From NCBI GenBank assembly GCA_033439795.1, contig JAUTDP010000011.1, forward strand, positions 2,418,001 to 2,482,000: a stretch of DNA of 64,000 nt. Direction: 5' to 3'. Numbering within the stretch: the first letter of the stretch is position 1; every line of letters begins with the position of its first letter. The notes below the pieces were generated by a model. The model had not been told where the DNA came from. It did no database searches and saw only the letters and a list, made by a program, of their open reading frames with translations. Below, piece by piece: positions 36,660-49,519 of this stretch. Position numbers and translations under genes: made by a program. The DNA comes from Sordaria brevicollis (lineage: Eukaryota > Ascomycota > Sordariomycetes > Sordariales > Sordariaceae).

Positions 36660-39600
36660 GAAAAAATATCCGAAGTAAAATAAAAAAAAAAATAATTAAT
36701 CCTCTACGTACAAATTACTTCCGGCGTTTATTAATCTTCTTTTCCTTTTTCTCTTTAATTAAGCGTTTTTTTAAAACTTTACGCTTAACCTTTTCCTTTA
36801 TATTTAATCCCGCTTTATTAGCCGTATATTCTATATCGATTACCGCTTAAATAACGCTTATATTTACTTTATTTTTAAAAGGGATTAGCTAAATTATTTT
36901 ATTATTTAACGTTTTAATAAATTTAATTTCAATTATTAATTTACCCCTATTATAAAATTTTAAATTTTAAGGAAAATCTTTAGGAATTAAAAAAGGCTTA
37001 AAGAGGATAAAATAATTAATTAAGAAGTATTCTTTATTAATTTATATCGAAATAATAAAATCGTTTTATTATTTCTTTATTATTTTCTTCTTTTTCGGCC
37101 GTAAGGGTTAATTAATTATAATCTCCCTTTTAAAAATAGCGTTAAAATTAATCGTTATAACTTAGGCCGGGAATTTCTTTTTTTAAGCGCGGGTAATTTT
37201 TATAATAAGCGTAGAGGAGATTTACTCTCCCTCGTTAACGGTTTTAAAGAATTTATTATCCTTAAAATTAATATTAAATATAAATATAATAATTTCTCTT
37301 TATTTATAATTTTCTTCTCTTAAAAAGGAAGAGGAAAAAGAAGAATTATTTAAATTTAATATTAACGGAAAATTAGAAGAGAAAATTAATTACCTTTTTC
37401 CTACGAAAAAGGGTTTCGAAAACTTCCTTTTAGAAAAATTACGACTTTTATTATCCTATTAAAGGATATTATAAAAAGCGTTCTAATTTCCCTAAAGGAA
37501 ATATAGAATATTCTTTTTTCCTTATAATAATATAATATTATATTTACCGAAAAATTTAAATATTTTTAACCGAAAAGGCTGATTTAATTTATTATCCTCG
37601 CTATAAAATATTTTAATTCGTTAAAGTAAATTTACTTCGATTTTTAAATAATTTCCAATATAAATTAATATATAGACGTAATAAATATTTAAAATATCGT
37701 AAACTATATATATCTATATATAAATTATAATAAATTTAAAAAAATATATCGAACCGGTTTAAATTTACGGCCTTTAATAATTTCCTTCTTCCTAATTAAT
37801 TAATTTTAAACTCTTAATATTATATCTTCGGCGTTAAATTTTAATAAAGAAGATTCGCGTAATTTTTAAATATTAAAAACCGTAAAACTAAATATAAATT
37901 TAGCGTAGGAAAGGTATTTCGGCTTAAATAAGCCGTTTCTCTAAATTAATAAATTAATTATTAAACCTGTAAATAATAATATATTATTAAATTAAGGAAA
38001 AGCAAACTTTCTTTATATATTCGTAATTATCGAAAGTAAATACCAAATTATAAATAAACTATCGTTTATTTTTATTATTATAAATTACTAAAATAAAATA
38101 TTTATTAATTTATATTAAAATATATTATTATTTAATAACCCTAAGGAAATCGGGCAAATCTCCTCCTAATCCGGGAAATTCTATATTATTATTATCGAAT
38201 TTATAAATTTAGGAAGGGATATAAATATAATCCCCGAAATTACGTAATATATAAATAAAGGTTATATAAATATTAATACTTTCTACTTAAATTTAAATAT
38301 TCGTAAAATATTAAAGGTTTATAAAGTTAAAATAAATCTATTCTTAAATAAAGTAATCGGATTATTGAAAAATAATAAGCCAATCGATAAATAGGGGAAC
38401 GTCCTTATAAATTAATTCTAATAATACTTTATTAATTTCGGGCTTTATAATAAATAAGTATAATAATAATTTTTCTTCGTTTAAATATCCGTTTATAATA
38501 ATTAAGAAGTATTAATTTAAATAAGGGGTAAAACCTTATTATTCTTCTTTAATTATTTTAAGGGGGTAGATTTACCCCGTATATATTTCAATATTTTTTT
38601 AATCGTAAATTTACTATTTCCAAAATTCGATAATAAATCCTATCCCTTTAAATAATCCTTTAATTTAATAACGTATTATATTTTTAACAAAAAGGGTTTA
38701 TTCTTTTTTCGTAAAAATAATCTTTTTATTCGAAATTATTTTTAATAGAAGAATAAATTTATACGAGAATAAAAATTAAACGTTTAATAAAGTAAAGATT
38801 TTATGAAAGAGAAGAAAGGTTTTTTTTAAGGATTATAACGTTATCGAAATTAGAAGTATAAAAATATTTAATAAAAAAGGTTATAAAAGGTTAATATAAA
38901 TCTATTCCTTAACGAAAAAAAGTATTAGAAGTTATAATAAAGGGAAAGAAAAATTTCTTACCCCGTAATGCGTTAAAATCTTTTTATCGTCGTAAGAATT
39001 TTCTATTTTTTGTACGGGTTTATATTATCCTAAAATTATTATTAATATTAAAAATATTTTTTTACTGCTATACCGCCCGAAAAATACCTTTAAATCCGAT
39101 TATTTATTCGTCCGAATACTTTCTTACATTTAAATTCTATTTTCGTTAACTATTCTATTTTCGTTATTTAAGTAATTTATTTAAATAATTAAGGAAGGAA
39201 TTAAAATTTCCCTTTTTAGCCGACGAATAAATTTATACTACTCTTTTCTACCTTATTCGCTTCTTTTCGTCTAAAAATTTCTTTTCCTCTAAATAATATT
39301 ATATAAATTCGCCTCCTCTATTAAAATACTATAATTAAACCTAAAAATATTACGAAAAATTCTATTTGGGAGGAAATTTAATACTTTAAAATGCTTATTA
39401 ATTAGTAAAAAAAACCTTTTTTTAATATAAATTTCGGCGAATATATTATTATTATAAGTAAATATTTTTCGGCTCTAATCCTTTATAATCTTATCCCCAA
39501 TTTCCTTTTAATTATTCGGAATAATCTTTATTATATAAACGCCTATTTTAATAGAAAGAAGTAATTCTTTAATAAAATTTATATTTATTAAAATTACGAA

Positions 39601-40930
39601 TTCGTTAGTAATTAATTCCAAGGAATATTTATAAATGTAAATATTGAAGTTTTTTCTTCTAGTGTAAAAATCTTTACTATTATTTATCCTCCTTTTATTA
39701 ATTCGTTCTACTTCGAATAGGTTTTGCTAAAATTTTTTAAATAAATTGAAAATTTAATAGAAGAATTCTATTTAATAGATTAATACCGGCGTATTATCTT
39801 TAAATATTTTAATAAATACGATTTTAATATTGAGGAATATTAGTATATTTTTATTAAAAAAAAAAGAAATTAACCTTTAAATTATTATAGCGCTTATATA
39901 CGTATTAAAAAAGAGTATATCCTTAATTTATTTATTCAAATATATAATTCCCTATACGGATTTACTCCTCTTCTTTTTCTATCTTCCTTTATTAATTAAT
40001 TTCTTCCTTTTAAAAACTAGTTCCTTTATATTAATTATACCGAATAAATTTAAAAGTCGTACGTTTCGATCTTTATTTATAATAACGAATAAGAGTCCTT
40101 TAATATTTAATCTCCTTTTATAAACTACGTTTCTATACCGGGAAATATTAAAGGAAGTATATACGGGAATTACGTTTAGAATATTAAACGAATAAATTAA
40201 TATACTTATTCGAATTATTTTAAAAAGGAATTTTAATTTAAATTTCGTAAGGACGCTACGTTACGGCCTCTTATCGAAATTTTAGTTAATAATTATAATA
40301 TTAACGGCCCTATTTTAATAATCGATAACGTATTTAAGAATTATTAATAAAAAGTAAATTAGCGCGTATTTAATAATTTTAAAAATTAGGCCGAATATAT
40401 TTAATTTAAATACGAATAATTAAATATAAAAGGAAAAAATTTAAATATTCGTAATAATTATACTAAGGCTAATATTATATATAATAACGAGGATATTTTT
40501 AATATTATTAATATAAATTGGCTTTCAAAGGATAATAATAATTTAAGTAAAGAAAGTGAATCTTATAATAAAGGTAGCGGAGAAATTAGTAAGGATAAAA
40601 AACCTATTTATAAAAAAATAAAATTCGAAATTAATATCGAAAATATCGAAATTAAAAGAAGAATTAATTAATAGGTTCTTAATAAAAAGGTTATTAAAAA
40701 TAATAATTCTAAAGGTAATAAAAGTAAAGAAAATAGTATTATTATTATCGTTAAAAAAAAAGGAAAGGGTATTATTATTCCTCTTAAAGAAAATAGTAAA
40801 GATAAATTAACGTTATAAATATAGATTAATACCTCTTATATAGAGTATAAAACTTTTTTGGCGAAAAATTTTCTAATAAATAAAATAAATATAGAATAGG
40901 CAAATAATAAAGAAAAATAATCTCCCCTTA
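36660..40930 (+). pseudogene. Long relict coding-like frame between integrase and 3' LTR of element 3, opposite strand to pol
   Basis: One plus-strand frame (first codon bases congruent to 36,661 modulo 3) reads as protein-like sequence for roughly 1,400 codons, interrupted only by TAA/TAG where RIP would hit Gln or Trp. The best section is 40,200-40,850: segments such as RKDATLRPLIEILVNN, NGPILIIDNVFKNY and a Lys/Glu/Ser-rich stretch LSKESESYNKGSGEISKDKK. I recognise no domain. The antisense frame in the same register is also rather open in places (about 39,300-39,660), so the strand is provisional; the charged section at 40,500-40,800 favours plus. It could be an extra open reading frame of the element, a captured gene, or part of another nested insertion. 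Confidence 0.4.
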
Positions 40931-41399
40931 ATATTTCCCTCTTACTTTAATATTTAATCTTCTTTTTAAAAGTAATTAAAGCTCCGAACGATTACTTTTA
41001 TTAAAAAAAAAAATCTCCCTAAAGTAAAATATTAAAAAATAATATAAGACGGTTAGGAGGGTACTAAGTTCTTAGCGTTTAGGGTGCTTTAATTTATTCT
41101 AACTTTAAATAATAATTTCCTAAGAAACTAAAAGTTAAAGTCGGCTTTTAAAGACTATTTATATTATAGAATTTAATAGAAACTTTCCTTAATCGATTAA
41201 AAATAGTAAAAGCGAATAAATAAAAATAAATAATTAAAGGTAAAGATAAAGGACCCAATACGAAAAATAAAAAACGTAAGAAAAAAAAGAAAAAGGAATC
41301 GGAATTCTTAACCGAAAATAATTAATAATTAAAGAATTAGTCGGGTATAAATCGGTTCGGACGCTATTTAATTAGGGGTACTTTTAATAATTCGAAGAA

Positions 41400-44300
41400 A
41401 AATAGTATTTATAGCGTTTTATAAATATCGGCGGCTATTAACCCTATTATATACCTTCTATTTATAATTTAAAATTAATTAAAGTTATTTTTAAATTAGG
41501 GTTAAATTTCTTCCTTTTTTATAATACCTAATTATATTTTAAGTTAATCTTTAACTAAAATTTATTTTTCCGGAGGCCTTCCCGTTAAAATAATTATTTC
41601 GATTGAAGATTTTTTAAAATTTTAGCGCATTTTTTTATTAAAAGTCTTCGTTCGAATTCCCTTAATAAATATTAATTAAAGCTCTTCCGTTCTTAAAAAT
41701 CTCTTAAGAATTTTTTTTATAATCTCTCTATTATTAATTAAACCCCGAGTAAATCCTTCCTCGGGATTAATCGGCTCTTATAAACCTTTTATCGGATTTT
41801 TAATATTTAATATTATTCCTTCCCTAATTATAAATTTCTTAATATTTTTAACGCTTACCGGCCTTTTTAAAAGGATCCCGTTAAAAATACTTAAATAATA
41901 AATATTATTTAAGGAAGAAATCCGATATATATAATAGGGACCCTCTTAATAATAAATTAATTTCCGTATAGAATTTATATCTACCCTCTTAATATTATTA
42001 TATTTCAAAATAAAATTTCTAACCTCAATTTAAATATTAATAGGGCGTATTTTTCGTTTATCCCTTTTATTATAATATATAGCAATTATTTCCCTTATTA
42101 TAGCGACCTTCTCAACGGCCTAATTAAATTAATATTTTAATTCTTTATATATTCGAATAATAATATAGATTAATTCCTCCTTCGTTATTAGTTTATTATT
42201 ATTTTTCTAATTAATAACCTGCTATAAAGGTAAATCGAATTTAATAAAAATAATAAAATTATAATTATAAATTAATTAAAAGGGAATATAATTATAATTA
42301 CCCCGGATTATTATTCGGTTAGTAAATAAAATATAAAGTAAGAGTTTTTTTTAATTACGCCCTTTATTATTTATTATTTTTGTAAATAAAGTAGCGATTG
42401 TTATATACCTTTATTTATTATTTCTATTAATTTTAAAGTTAAAGGGTATAATATATTCTTTATAAATCCTTAATTAAATTAAATATTTAGTAACGGTTAA
42501 TTAGAATTTAGAATTACTATTAATTAAAACCGTTAAAGGATATCCCTATTTTAAAAAAACGGATTTAAAGAAATATTTTATTTAAATAAATTTAATATTA
42601 AGTAAAATAGTAACTTTAATATAACCGGTCGTATTATTTTTAATTTCTAAGAGAGGAATTTTTTTCTTATCGGCCTTTAGAAGGTATTAAATATTTAAAA
42701 TCTATTTATTAAAAGGGTAAAAATTAGAATAAAATTACTAGTAATTATCTTCGAAGCGTTTAGGATTAAATTATTAATATTAGGGGTAAGAGCGGATTAA
42801 TTCTTTAATATTATTATATATACCCTTCTAATAATAATATTTAATAATATAACGATATATCTTCTTATATTTTCGATATTTTACTTTATTATAATACCGG
42901 GTTATAATTAACTACCGCTCTTTTTAAATATCGATAATCCGCTTAAGGAATTAAATAAAATTAATAGGCCGTAATTAAAGAATATTATTTTAAATTATAT
43001 ATTTTAGCGTATTATTACGGAATTAACGCTTTAAAGTTATACTTTTTAAGTAGGTAAGGATTTTTATAATTAAAAGGAATTTTACGATTTCTTCCGATTA
43101 CCGCAATTAATTACTATATAGAATTAACTTAAATAATTCTATAAAGGTAGTATAGATTTACGTATTTACGAAATCGTTAATATCTTTTTTATATTCCTTT
43201 TCGTATAAATTAAAAAATTTAGGGGGTTTACGGGATAATTTATCTATTATAAAATTCTTTAAACCAAAAATATATTTAATTTTAAAATCGAAAAGTTTAA
43301 TTTAAATAATTTAATATATTAATAAAGCCCTTAAAATATTATTAATAATATTATTAAATTAATATATAAGAATTATAATATTAATTTTAATAACGAAATA
43401 TATTTTAAAGAAGTATTTTTATAAGCGTTTTAGGGTATAGAAAAGCTTCTAAAGTTCCTTTTTAATAATATTATAACGCTTTTTAACTTTTAATTAAATT
43501 CCGCTTTTAAATTTATACGGATATTTTTTACTATCGGGGCCGATTTATTTTAGGATATTTCTTTAATTTTTAAGAAAAATATCGACTATTAGAATAATAA
43601 TTCTATAGCGTTTATTATTATAAATAAAGGTCGTAAGGATTAGAACCGTAATAATTAAATATTAAAGGTATTCTATTATAAATTATTCGTTCTTAATTTA
43701 TTTAAATATAATTCCCTTCTTTATTAAAATATAAAAAGGGATTATAATAATATTAAACCCGTGGATTTATACCCGGTAATAATTTACAATTCCTAAAAAG
43801 GAATGGACTTTTTAAATATTATTTCCCTTTTTCCTAAGAATCTCTTTATAATAAATCTATTCGTTAATCTTTCGGACTTTTTCTTTAATTAAAACTTTTT
43901 TATTAAGTATATAAAGATATTTAATAAAAATTACCTTTTTTTAATATTATTATAATTTAATTATTATAATAATATTTTTAGTAAATTTAATATTAATTAA
44001 GATTTTATCGATATTTATAAAGTATTTTAAAATATATTTCTTAATCCCCCTCGAATTAATTTACTCTTCGTTATAAATTATTTAAAGCCTTTTAATATAA
44101 ATATTATTAAAGTATAATTAATAAACGTTAGGAATTAGGTCGTAAAGTATTTTAATTATCGTTTTTATAAATTAAATAACCGAATTAATATTTCCTTAGG
44201 GTAAAATAATTATTTTAAAAAGGTTTAGAAGTATTAAAAAGGTAATAAAGTCGCGGTTAATTTTATCGAAGGGAATTTAGTCGTAATTAGAGAAAAGGTC

Positions 44301-45400
44301 GAGTAAAAATAATATTTTATACCCTTTAAACGCTTCGTTAAATTTTTTATAACCTGGAAGTAGGTTAATATTTTTTAAAATTATTTTATTAATCCGCTAA
44401 GCGTTATTAATAAAACGTAGGCTATTATTCTTTTTAGTAATTAAAAATTAATTATTTCGGTAAATAATATAATTCTCCTCGAAAATCCCCTTCCGTATTC
44501 TATTTTTTAATAAATTATATATTTAATTATAAAAGGCTTTAAATATCGGGATAGATTTTATTTATTAAATAAAATAAAATATAATATAAATTTATTAAAG
44601 GGGAATAATATCCGGGTTAAATTTTCTATACTTATTAAAATCTTATATAAGAATTTATTCCTTATTATAAAGAATATAAATAAATAATTTAATTTCGGCT
44701 TTATTTAAAATATCCTAAACCGTTTTTAAAATAATTTAAAGGCGTTCTTTAATAAAACGAAACCTTTTAATTAATTTTATAAAATATAAAATAATATATT
44801 AATTTTATTTAAAGTTAAAATTTTTAAATAAGGCTATAATCCGCTCCTTAATTATTTTTAATCGTTTTATTTTCTAATTAAAGTCCCTTTTAGGTTTAGA
44901 ATTATTAAAAACTATATTATCGACCGGATTGACCTTCTAAGCTATTCGCTTATATATAATATATATTTAGAATATTATTTTTAATCTTCCTTTAAAATTA
45001 AGTTCCTCTTCCAATAAAAATCTCCTTTCCAAACCGAATTTCCGAATTAACGTAATTACCCCCCTTCGTATCCGTTATAAAAATTACTTAAAAATCCGTA
45101 CTAAATTATCTATACCCTTCTATATATTTTCTAATTTTTTTAAATTATTCTTTTCCCGCTATAATAATTCTAAAACTTATTTAACCGCAAAATTTAATAT
45201 AGGGGCGATCCGTTTATTATCTTCCTTTAATTACTTTAATATTCGTTTTTCTTCTTCTTTTATTTACTTCCGCCGTTCCTTCTTCTCTTCCCTTTCTTCC
45301 TTTATTACCGCTTTTCTCTTTACTATTATTATTATAATTATAAGGGAGTTAAACCCTTTACCCGCTTTTAAAAACCCTTTTTATTAAATTATAAATCCTA
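41400..45400 (-). pseudogene. RIP-destroyed pol of element 3 (RT, integrase core, GPY/F)
   Basis: The minus strand, right to left, shows a Glu/Lys-rich lead-in (EEEKRILK) near 45,230. Reverse transcriptase follows at about 44,520-44,050, with LRFINNA-stop-RINK, LLDLFSNYD-stop-IPFD and LP-stop-GNINSV, which match the fungal gypsy-like lineage with LxDLFSGYDQI and LPQGATNS motifs. An FLGIVNYYR motif lies downstream of RT near 43,760. The integrase core at about 42,720-42,500 includes a T-T-G-Y-I segment, F.K-stop-GYPLTVL and N-S-N-S-K-F for (D)SGS.F. An integrase C-terminal GPY/F motif (EGPYYI) lies near 41,940. Stops again fall at Gln and Trp positions. The RT block differs clearly from that of elements 1 and 2. 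Confidence 0.82.
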
Positions 45401-48400
45401 ATTAACGCGGCGTAAATTATTACCCTTTTAATTATTATAATAGCGAAAATTTTATTATCCTTATAAATTAAATAAACGTTTATATTATAGAAAAATAGTA
45501 AATTTAAAATAATATTATAATTGGGTAAAGGCTATTTAATAACGAAGAAATAAACTTCCTTTCCCTTATTAAATAAATATACCTTCTTATAAATTTTTTT
45601 AAGGAAACCCTTCTTCCTACTATTATTATTAATATTAATAATTTAGGTAGAAATATTTTATAACTTAAAGTTATTAATTAACGCTTTATTAATAATATTA
45701 TATTCGGCGTTATTATTTAATAGAATAAATACTTTCTTACCTCCTTTTACGCTAATAAAAACGTAAAGGATTAGTAATAATATTAGGCGCGTAATTTCGT
45801 TCCTAATAAAAGTGGATTTATCGATCTACTTTATTTAATTAATTATTAGGGCTAAAATATTATAGGCTAATAAAATTCGGGTAGGAGGAGATTTAGCCCT
45901 CTATTAATTAGCAATATTTTACTAATTAAATAAAAAAAAGAATTTATTTTTAGAAAAGGCTTTTATAAAATTAATAAAAGGATTATAAATTAAATTAATA
46001 ATTATAATAAAATATATTTAAACTTTTTATTAAATAAGAATAAAACGGTTGGCTTTAAAGTTATTATTAAGGGTAGCGCTACCGTAATATTTAAATTGGA
46101 CTTTAAGAACCCTATCCTTTATATAAAGTATATTAAAAAATTATTTAACTTAATTATAAATAGCTTTAATAATAATTAAATTATCCTAAATAATATCCTT
46201 AATAATAATAATAATTTTAACGTTTATAAATTTAATAATTATAGGGTATTATTTTCGGAGTTTAAAAATAGTATTCCGGAGGATTAATTAATTAATACCT
46301 CCGTCCTTTTCGGCTACGGGCGCCTTCTTAATTATTATCTTTATCGAAAGCGTTATTATTATTATAAATATTATTTTATTAATACGGCTTTTATCCTTAA
46401 GAATTTAATTAAATTATTTAAATATAAATCTATTAATTTTAACGCTAAAAGGTTAAATAAAGGGGGGTATTATAATATAGCCGGGTATAGCTTCCTCTAT
46501 TCTAAACCTCTTTAATTCCTTAATAGTAATAATAGCCGTATTAAAAAGGGAATTAATTTACTCTTCGGTAAAATCGGTAATATCCTTAATTCTAAAAATT
46601 ATAAATATTTAGGTTTATAAACTAAAAGTACTAATCCTTTAATAAAACTTAATTAAAAGTTTATAAAATTTATTAAAAATATTAATAATAATATAATTAA
46701 TAGCCCTAATATTAACTCTCTAAACGAAAACCGTATTCTATTATTTCTTTATTATATCGGGGTCCTTAAAGAATTTAAAATAAGGGGTAAAATAAAAATT
46801 TATAACGACGCCCTTTTATTAAATATCTTTCTCCTATTTTTTAAAATTATTATAATTAAGATAATTTAGGTTTAAAGTAAATAATAAACGGATTACTTTT
46901 CCTAAAGCGCCTTAATTAATAATACGAATATATATTTTATTAGGGAGTAAATTAAAAGTATTTATAATATTATTTATATAAATAGTAATATTTACGGATT
47001 TTTACTTATTGGGGGCAATTTACCGTATAATATTATAAGAATCGTCCTTATCCTTCTCTCTATAATTAAATAAATAATAACTTATTTTATTATAATAATA
47101 ATATATTTAACGATAAGGCTCCTTCCTTCTTTTACCGTTAATATAATTTTTATTATAAGGGCGGGTTTAAACCGAATTAATTTAAAGATAATAAATTTAG
47201 GTTAATTAAAATTAAAAGGGTATAGGAAGAGGCGGGATGGAAGTATTAATAATCTGGTTATTTATTAAGGATTTATAAGTAATAATTAATTATTCGAAGG
47301 ATTTGGTTAACCTTTTTATTTAATTATCCCTAATTATAATAGGAGTTTCGGTAGCTTTAAAAATAAATTTAAAAATAGACTTCTTAATAAACTTCTTATT
47401 AATACTTTAAGTAAATTCCTTATTAGAAAAACGAATCGCTTTATATATAAGATAGTAAGTACTAATCTCTTCTTTATTATTAAAATAATCGTTAAATTTA
47501 ACGTCGTCGAATTATTTAATAACTAAACCGTTTAATTTAATTAAAAACTCTACCTAATCTATATAATAGAATTCTTCTTTATATTTATTAAAGAAGGAGG
47601 CTATAATCCGCTTAATTTCGAAATTAAATTTTCGGTAGAAATTCTTAATAGTATTAATATAGGCGAGGGATTAATTAATAGTAATTTAACGAATTAATAA
47701 AGCCGTATAAATAAAAATAACGTTTATAATAATATTACGATTATTAAAAATCCGCTTAGAATAAAAATATTTTAAAATAATAATTATATTCTTAATTTAT
47801 TTAAAATTTTTAACCTTATAGGCCATTTTAAACCGCTTTATAAATTTAAACTAAGTATAGATCTTCCGGAGTTTAAATTTACAAATAATACCTTTACCGA
47901 TATTTTTAAATTCCCTCTTATATTATTAAAATTAAATAAAGATTTTCTATTCGTTATTACCGAATTCGTAAATTCTAACCTTCTTTTTAAATAATTTAAA
48001 ATATTTAATAACTTTATTCCCGTTAAAAAAATTAACGGGGGTAATATTACGAATAATATTACTAATTAAAATAGTAGTAATAATATTGAAAGCTATTTTA
48101 ATAGGAGGAATTTACTCGGTAAAGAGGGAATAAGAAGGGATAAATAATAAAATTAATAAAGAAGAGGAAGAAATAAGGGGAATATTTTTAAATATAATAA
48201 TAATATCTTTATTAAATATAATAAGCAATATAAATTTATAAATAGTAAATAATAAATAAGGGGGAAGAGGGGTATTATATATATAATTAAAATATTAACT
48301 ATTATTCGTATCCTTTTCGAAAGAAGTATAAATCTACGCCTTTTTATTAATAGGCTCTCGATTTAAGTATTATAATACCGCTAATAAATTTTTACTACTC

Positions 48401-49043
48401 TTAAAATTTCGTAATAATTTTATTTCTAAACTACCCGAAAAGTAGGTTTATTTAATAATACCCTCGCTAATAAACTTTACCTCTTTTAATAAAATTAAAA
48501 ATTCCTTCGAAATATTAAAAAATCCTTGGATTATTAAAAAGAAAAATCCTATAATAATTTTAACTAACCGGAGAGCGAATTCCGCGTATAAAATACAAAT
48601 ATCTAACGAATAAATAATTTACAATAAGGAACGGATTTAATCCCTTTAGTATTTCTCCAATAATTCTTATTTAAATTTATTAGCAAAATCTTCAATTTCT
48701 AAATTTTTTACCTCTATTATTCCGATTTTCTTATAATTCTTAATCTTCTATATTTTCTCTTATCTTTTAATTTATTCTCTATTAATTAAAATTTTATAAT
48801 ATCGGGGAAATGGAAATTCGTATATATCCGAAATTAAAATTTCTTATAAATTTATCGAAAGATTCCTTTACCGTTAATACTAATTAGCACCTCGCTATTC
48901 GATTATTAATATTTAAAATAATATTCCAAGGGTTACGGGGATAACCTTCGCGTTTATAAAAAACCCCAGCCAAAAATCTTTTACGTCCGTATTAATTAAT
49001 TTAATTAAGAATTTAAAATTTATTTCGTCCTTATTATTAAATT
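45400..49043. pseudogene. 5' coding region of element 3 (presumed gag), strand uncertain
   Basis: By position next to the 5' LTR this should be gag on the minus strand. A minus-strand reading around 47,300-48,000 gives hydrophilic, gag-like sequence (for example NFFNGNKVIKYFKLFKK and FFNKYKEEFYYI). A plus-strand frame over 45,950-48,350 is equally open and locally protein-like. RIP has removed the evidence needed to decide by eye, and no zinc knuckle is identified. Confidence 0.35.
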
Positions 49044-49515
49044 TAATTTAAATTAAAAATTATACTACAAAGGAAATAAAACCTATACTATAAATTTATA
49101 GTAAAGGATTAAATTAATTTAGGGATCTTTATTTAAGAAATATAAATAGGATTAATAACTCTTAACTTTATTATTATAGGAAGAAGAGTAAAAGTAAAGT
49201 AAAATTTCATTCTTATTATCTTCTTTAAGTAGGAGCAAATCTATTGGTTAATTCTCTTAGAAGTCCTTAAAGGGATTACTTAGCAATTTCGTAAAAAAGG
49301 TTCTTTGGGTAAAAAATAAAATTATTATCCTTTCTAATTCTCTTTCTTACTTCCTTTAATCGAAGGAGGGAGAAGCCTCCCCCTTTTATCCTTTTCTCAA
49401 ATACAGGCTCCGAATCTTCTAGAGGGAGGGAGGTATAGATCTATACTTACCCTACTATCTACTACTCAAACAATTACTTATACATCTAGGTAGATAACAA
49501 TTTCACCCCACATTA
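49044..49515 (-). repeat. 5' LTR of element 3 (472 bp), with a lightly mutated right half
   Basis: The stretch from about 49,200 to 49,515 retains many CpA and TpG sites, in contrast to the surrounding DNA and to the matching part of the left LTR. Confidence 0.9.
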
Positions 49516-49519
49516 CTAA

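Larger units (their letters stand above)
36097..49515 (-). mobile_element. LTR retrotransposon element 3 (13.4 kb, gypsy-type RT, minus strand)
   Basis: Two direct repeats of exactly 472 bp (36,097-36,568 and 49,044-49,515) bound 13,419 bp. The flanks carry CTAA at 36,093-36,096 and 49,516-49,519. LTR tips are TGAT...ATTA, read as TGAT...ATCA. The orientation is set by the pol relics, which run on the minus strand, and by the purine-rich tract GAAGGGAAG (minus strand) just inside the left LTR. At 13.4 kb the element is long for a fungal gypsy element; about 4 kb lies between the integrase C terminus and the 3' LTR. Confidence 0.88.

Noticed and set aside
42480..42700. Plus-strand reading that first looked like a reverse transcriptase (FKKTDLKKYF)
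   Set aside because: The opposite strand gives a clear integrase core in order with RT and GPY/F motifs, so the plus reading is a shadow.
45950..46130. Plus-strand segment resembling a copia protease/pre-integrase region (KGSATV.FKLD)
   Set aside because: The neighbouring aspartic protease motif could not be found in frame, and the other pol domains of element 3 are on the minus strand and gypsy-like.
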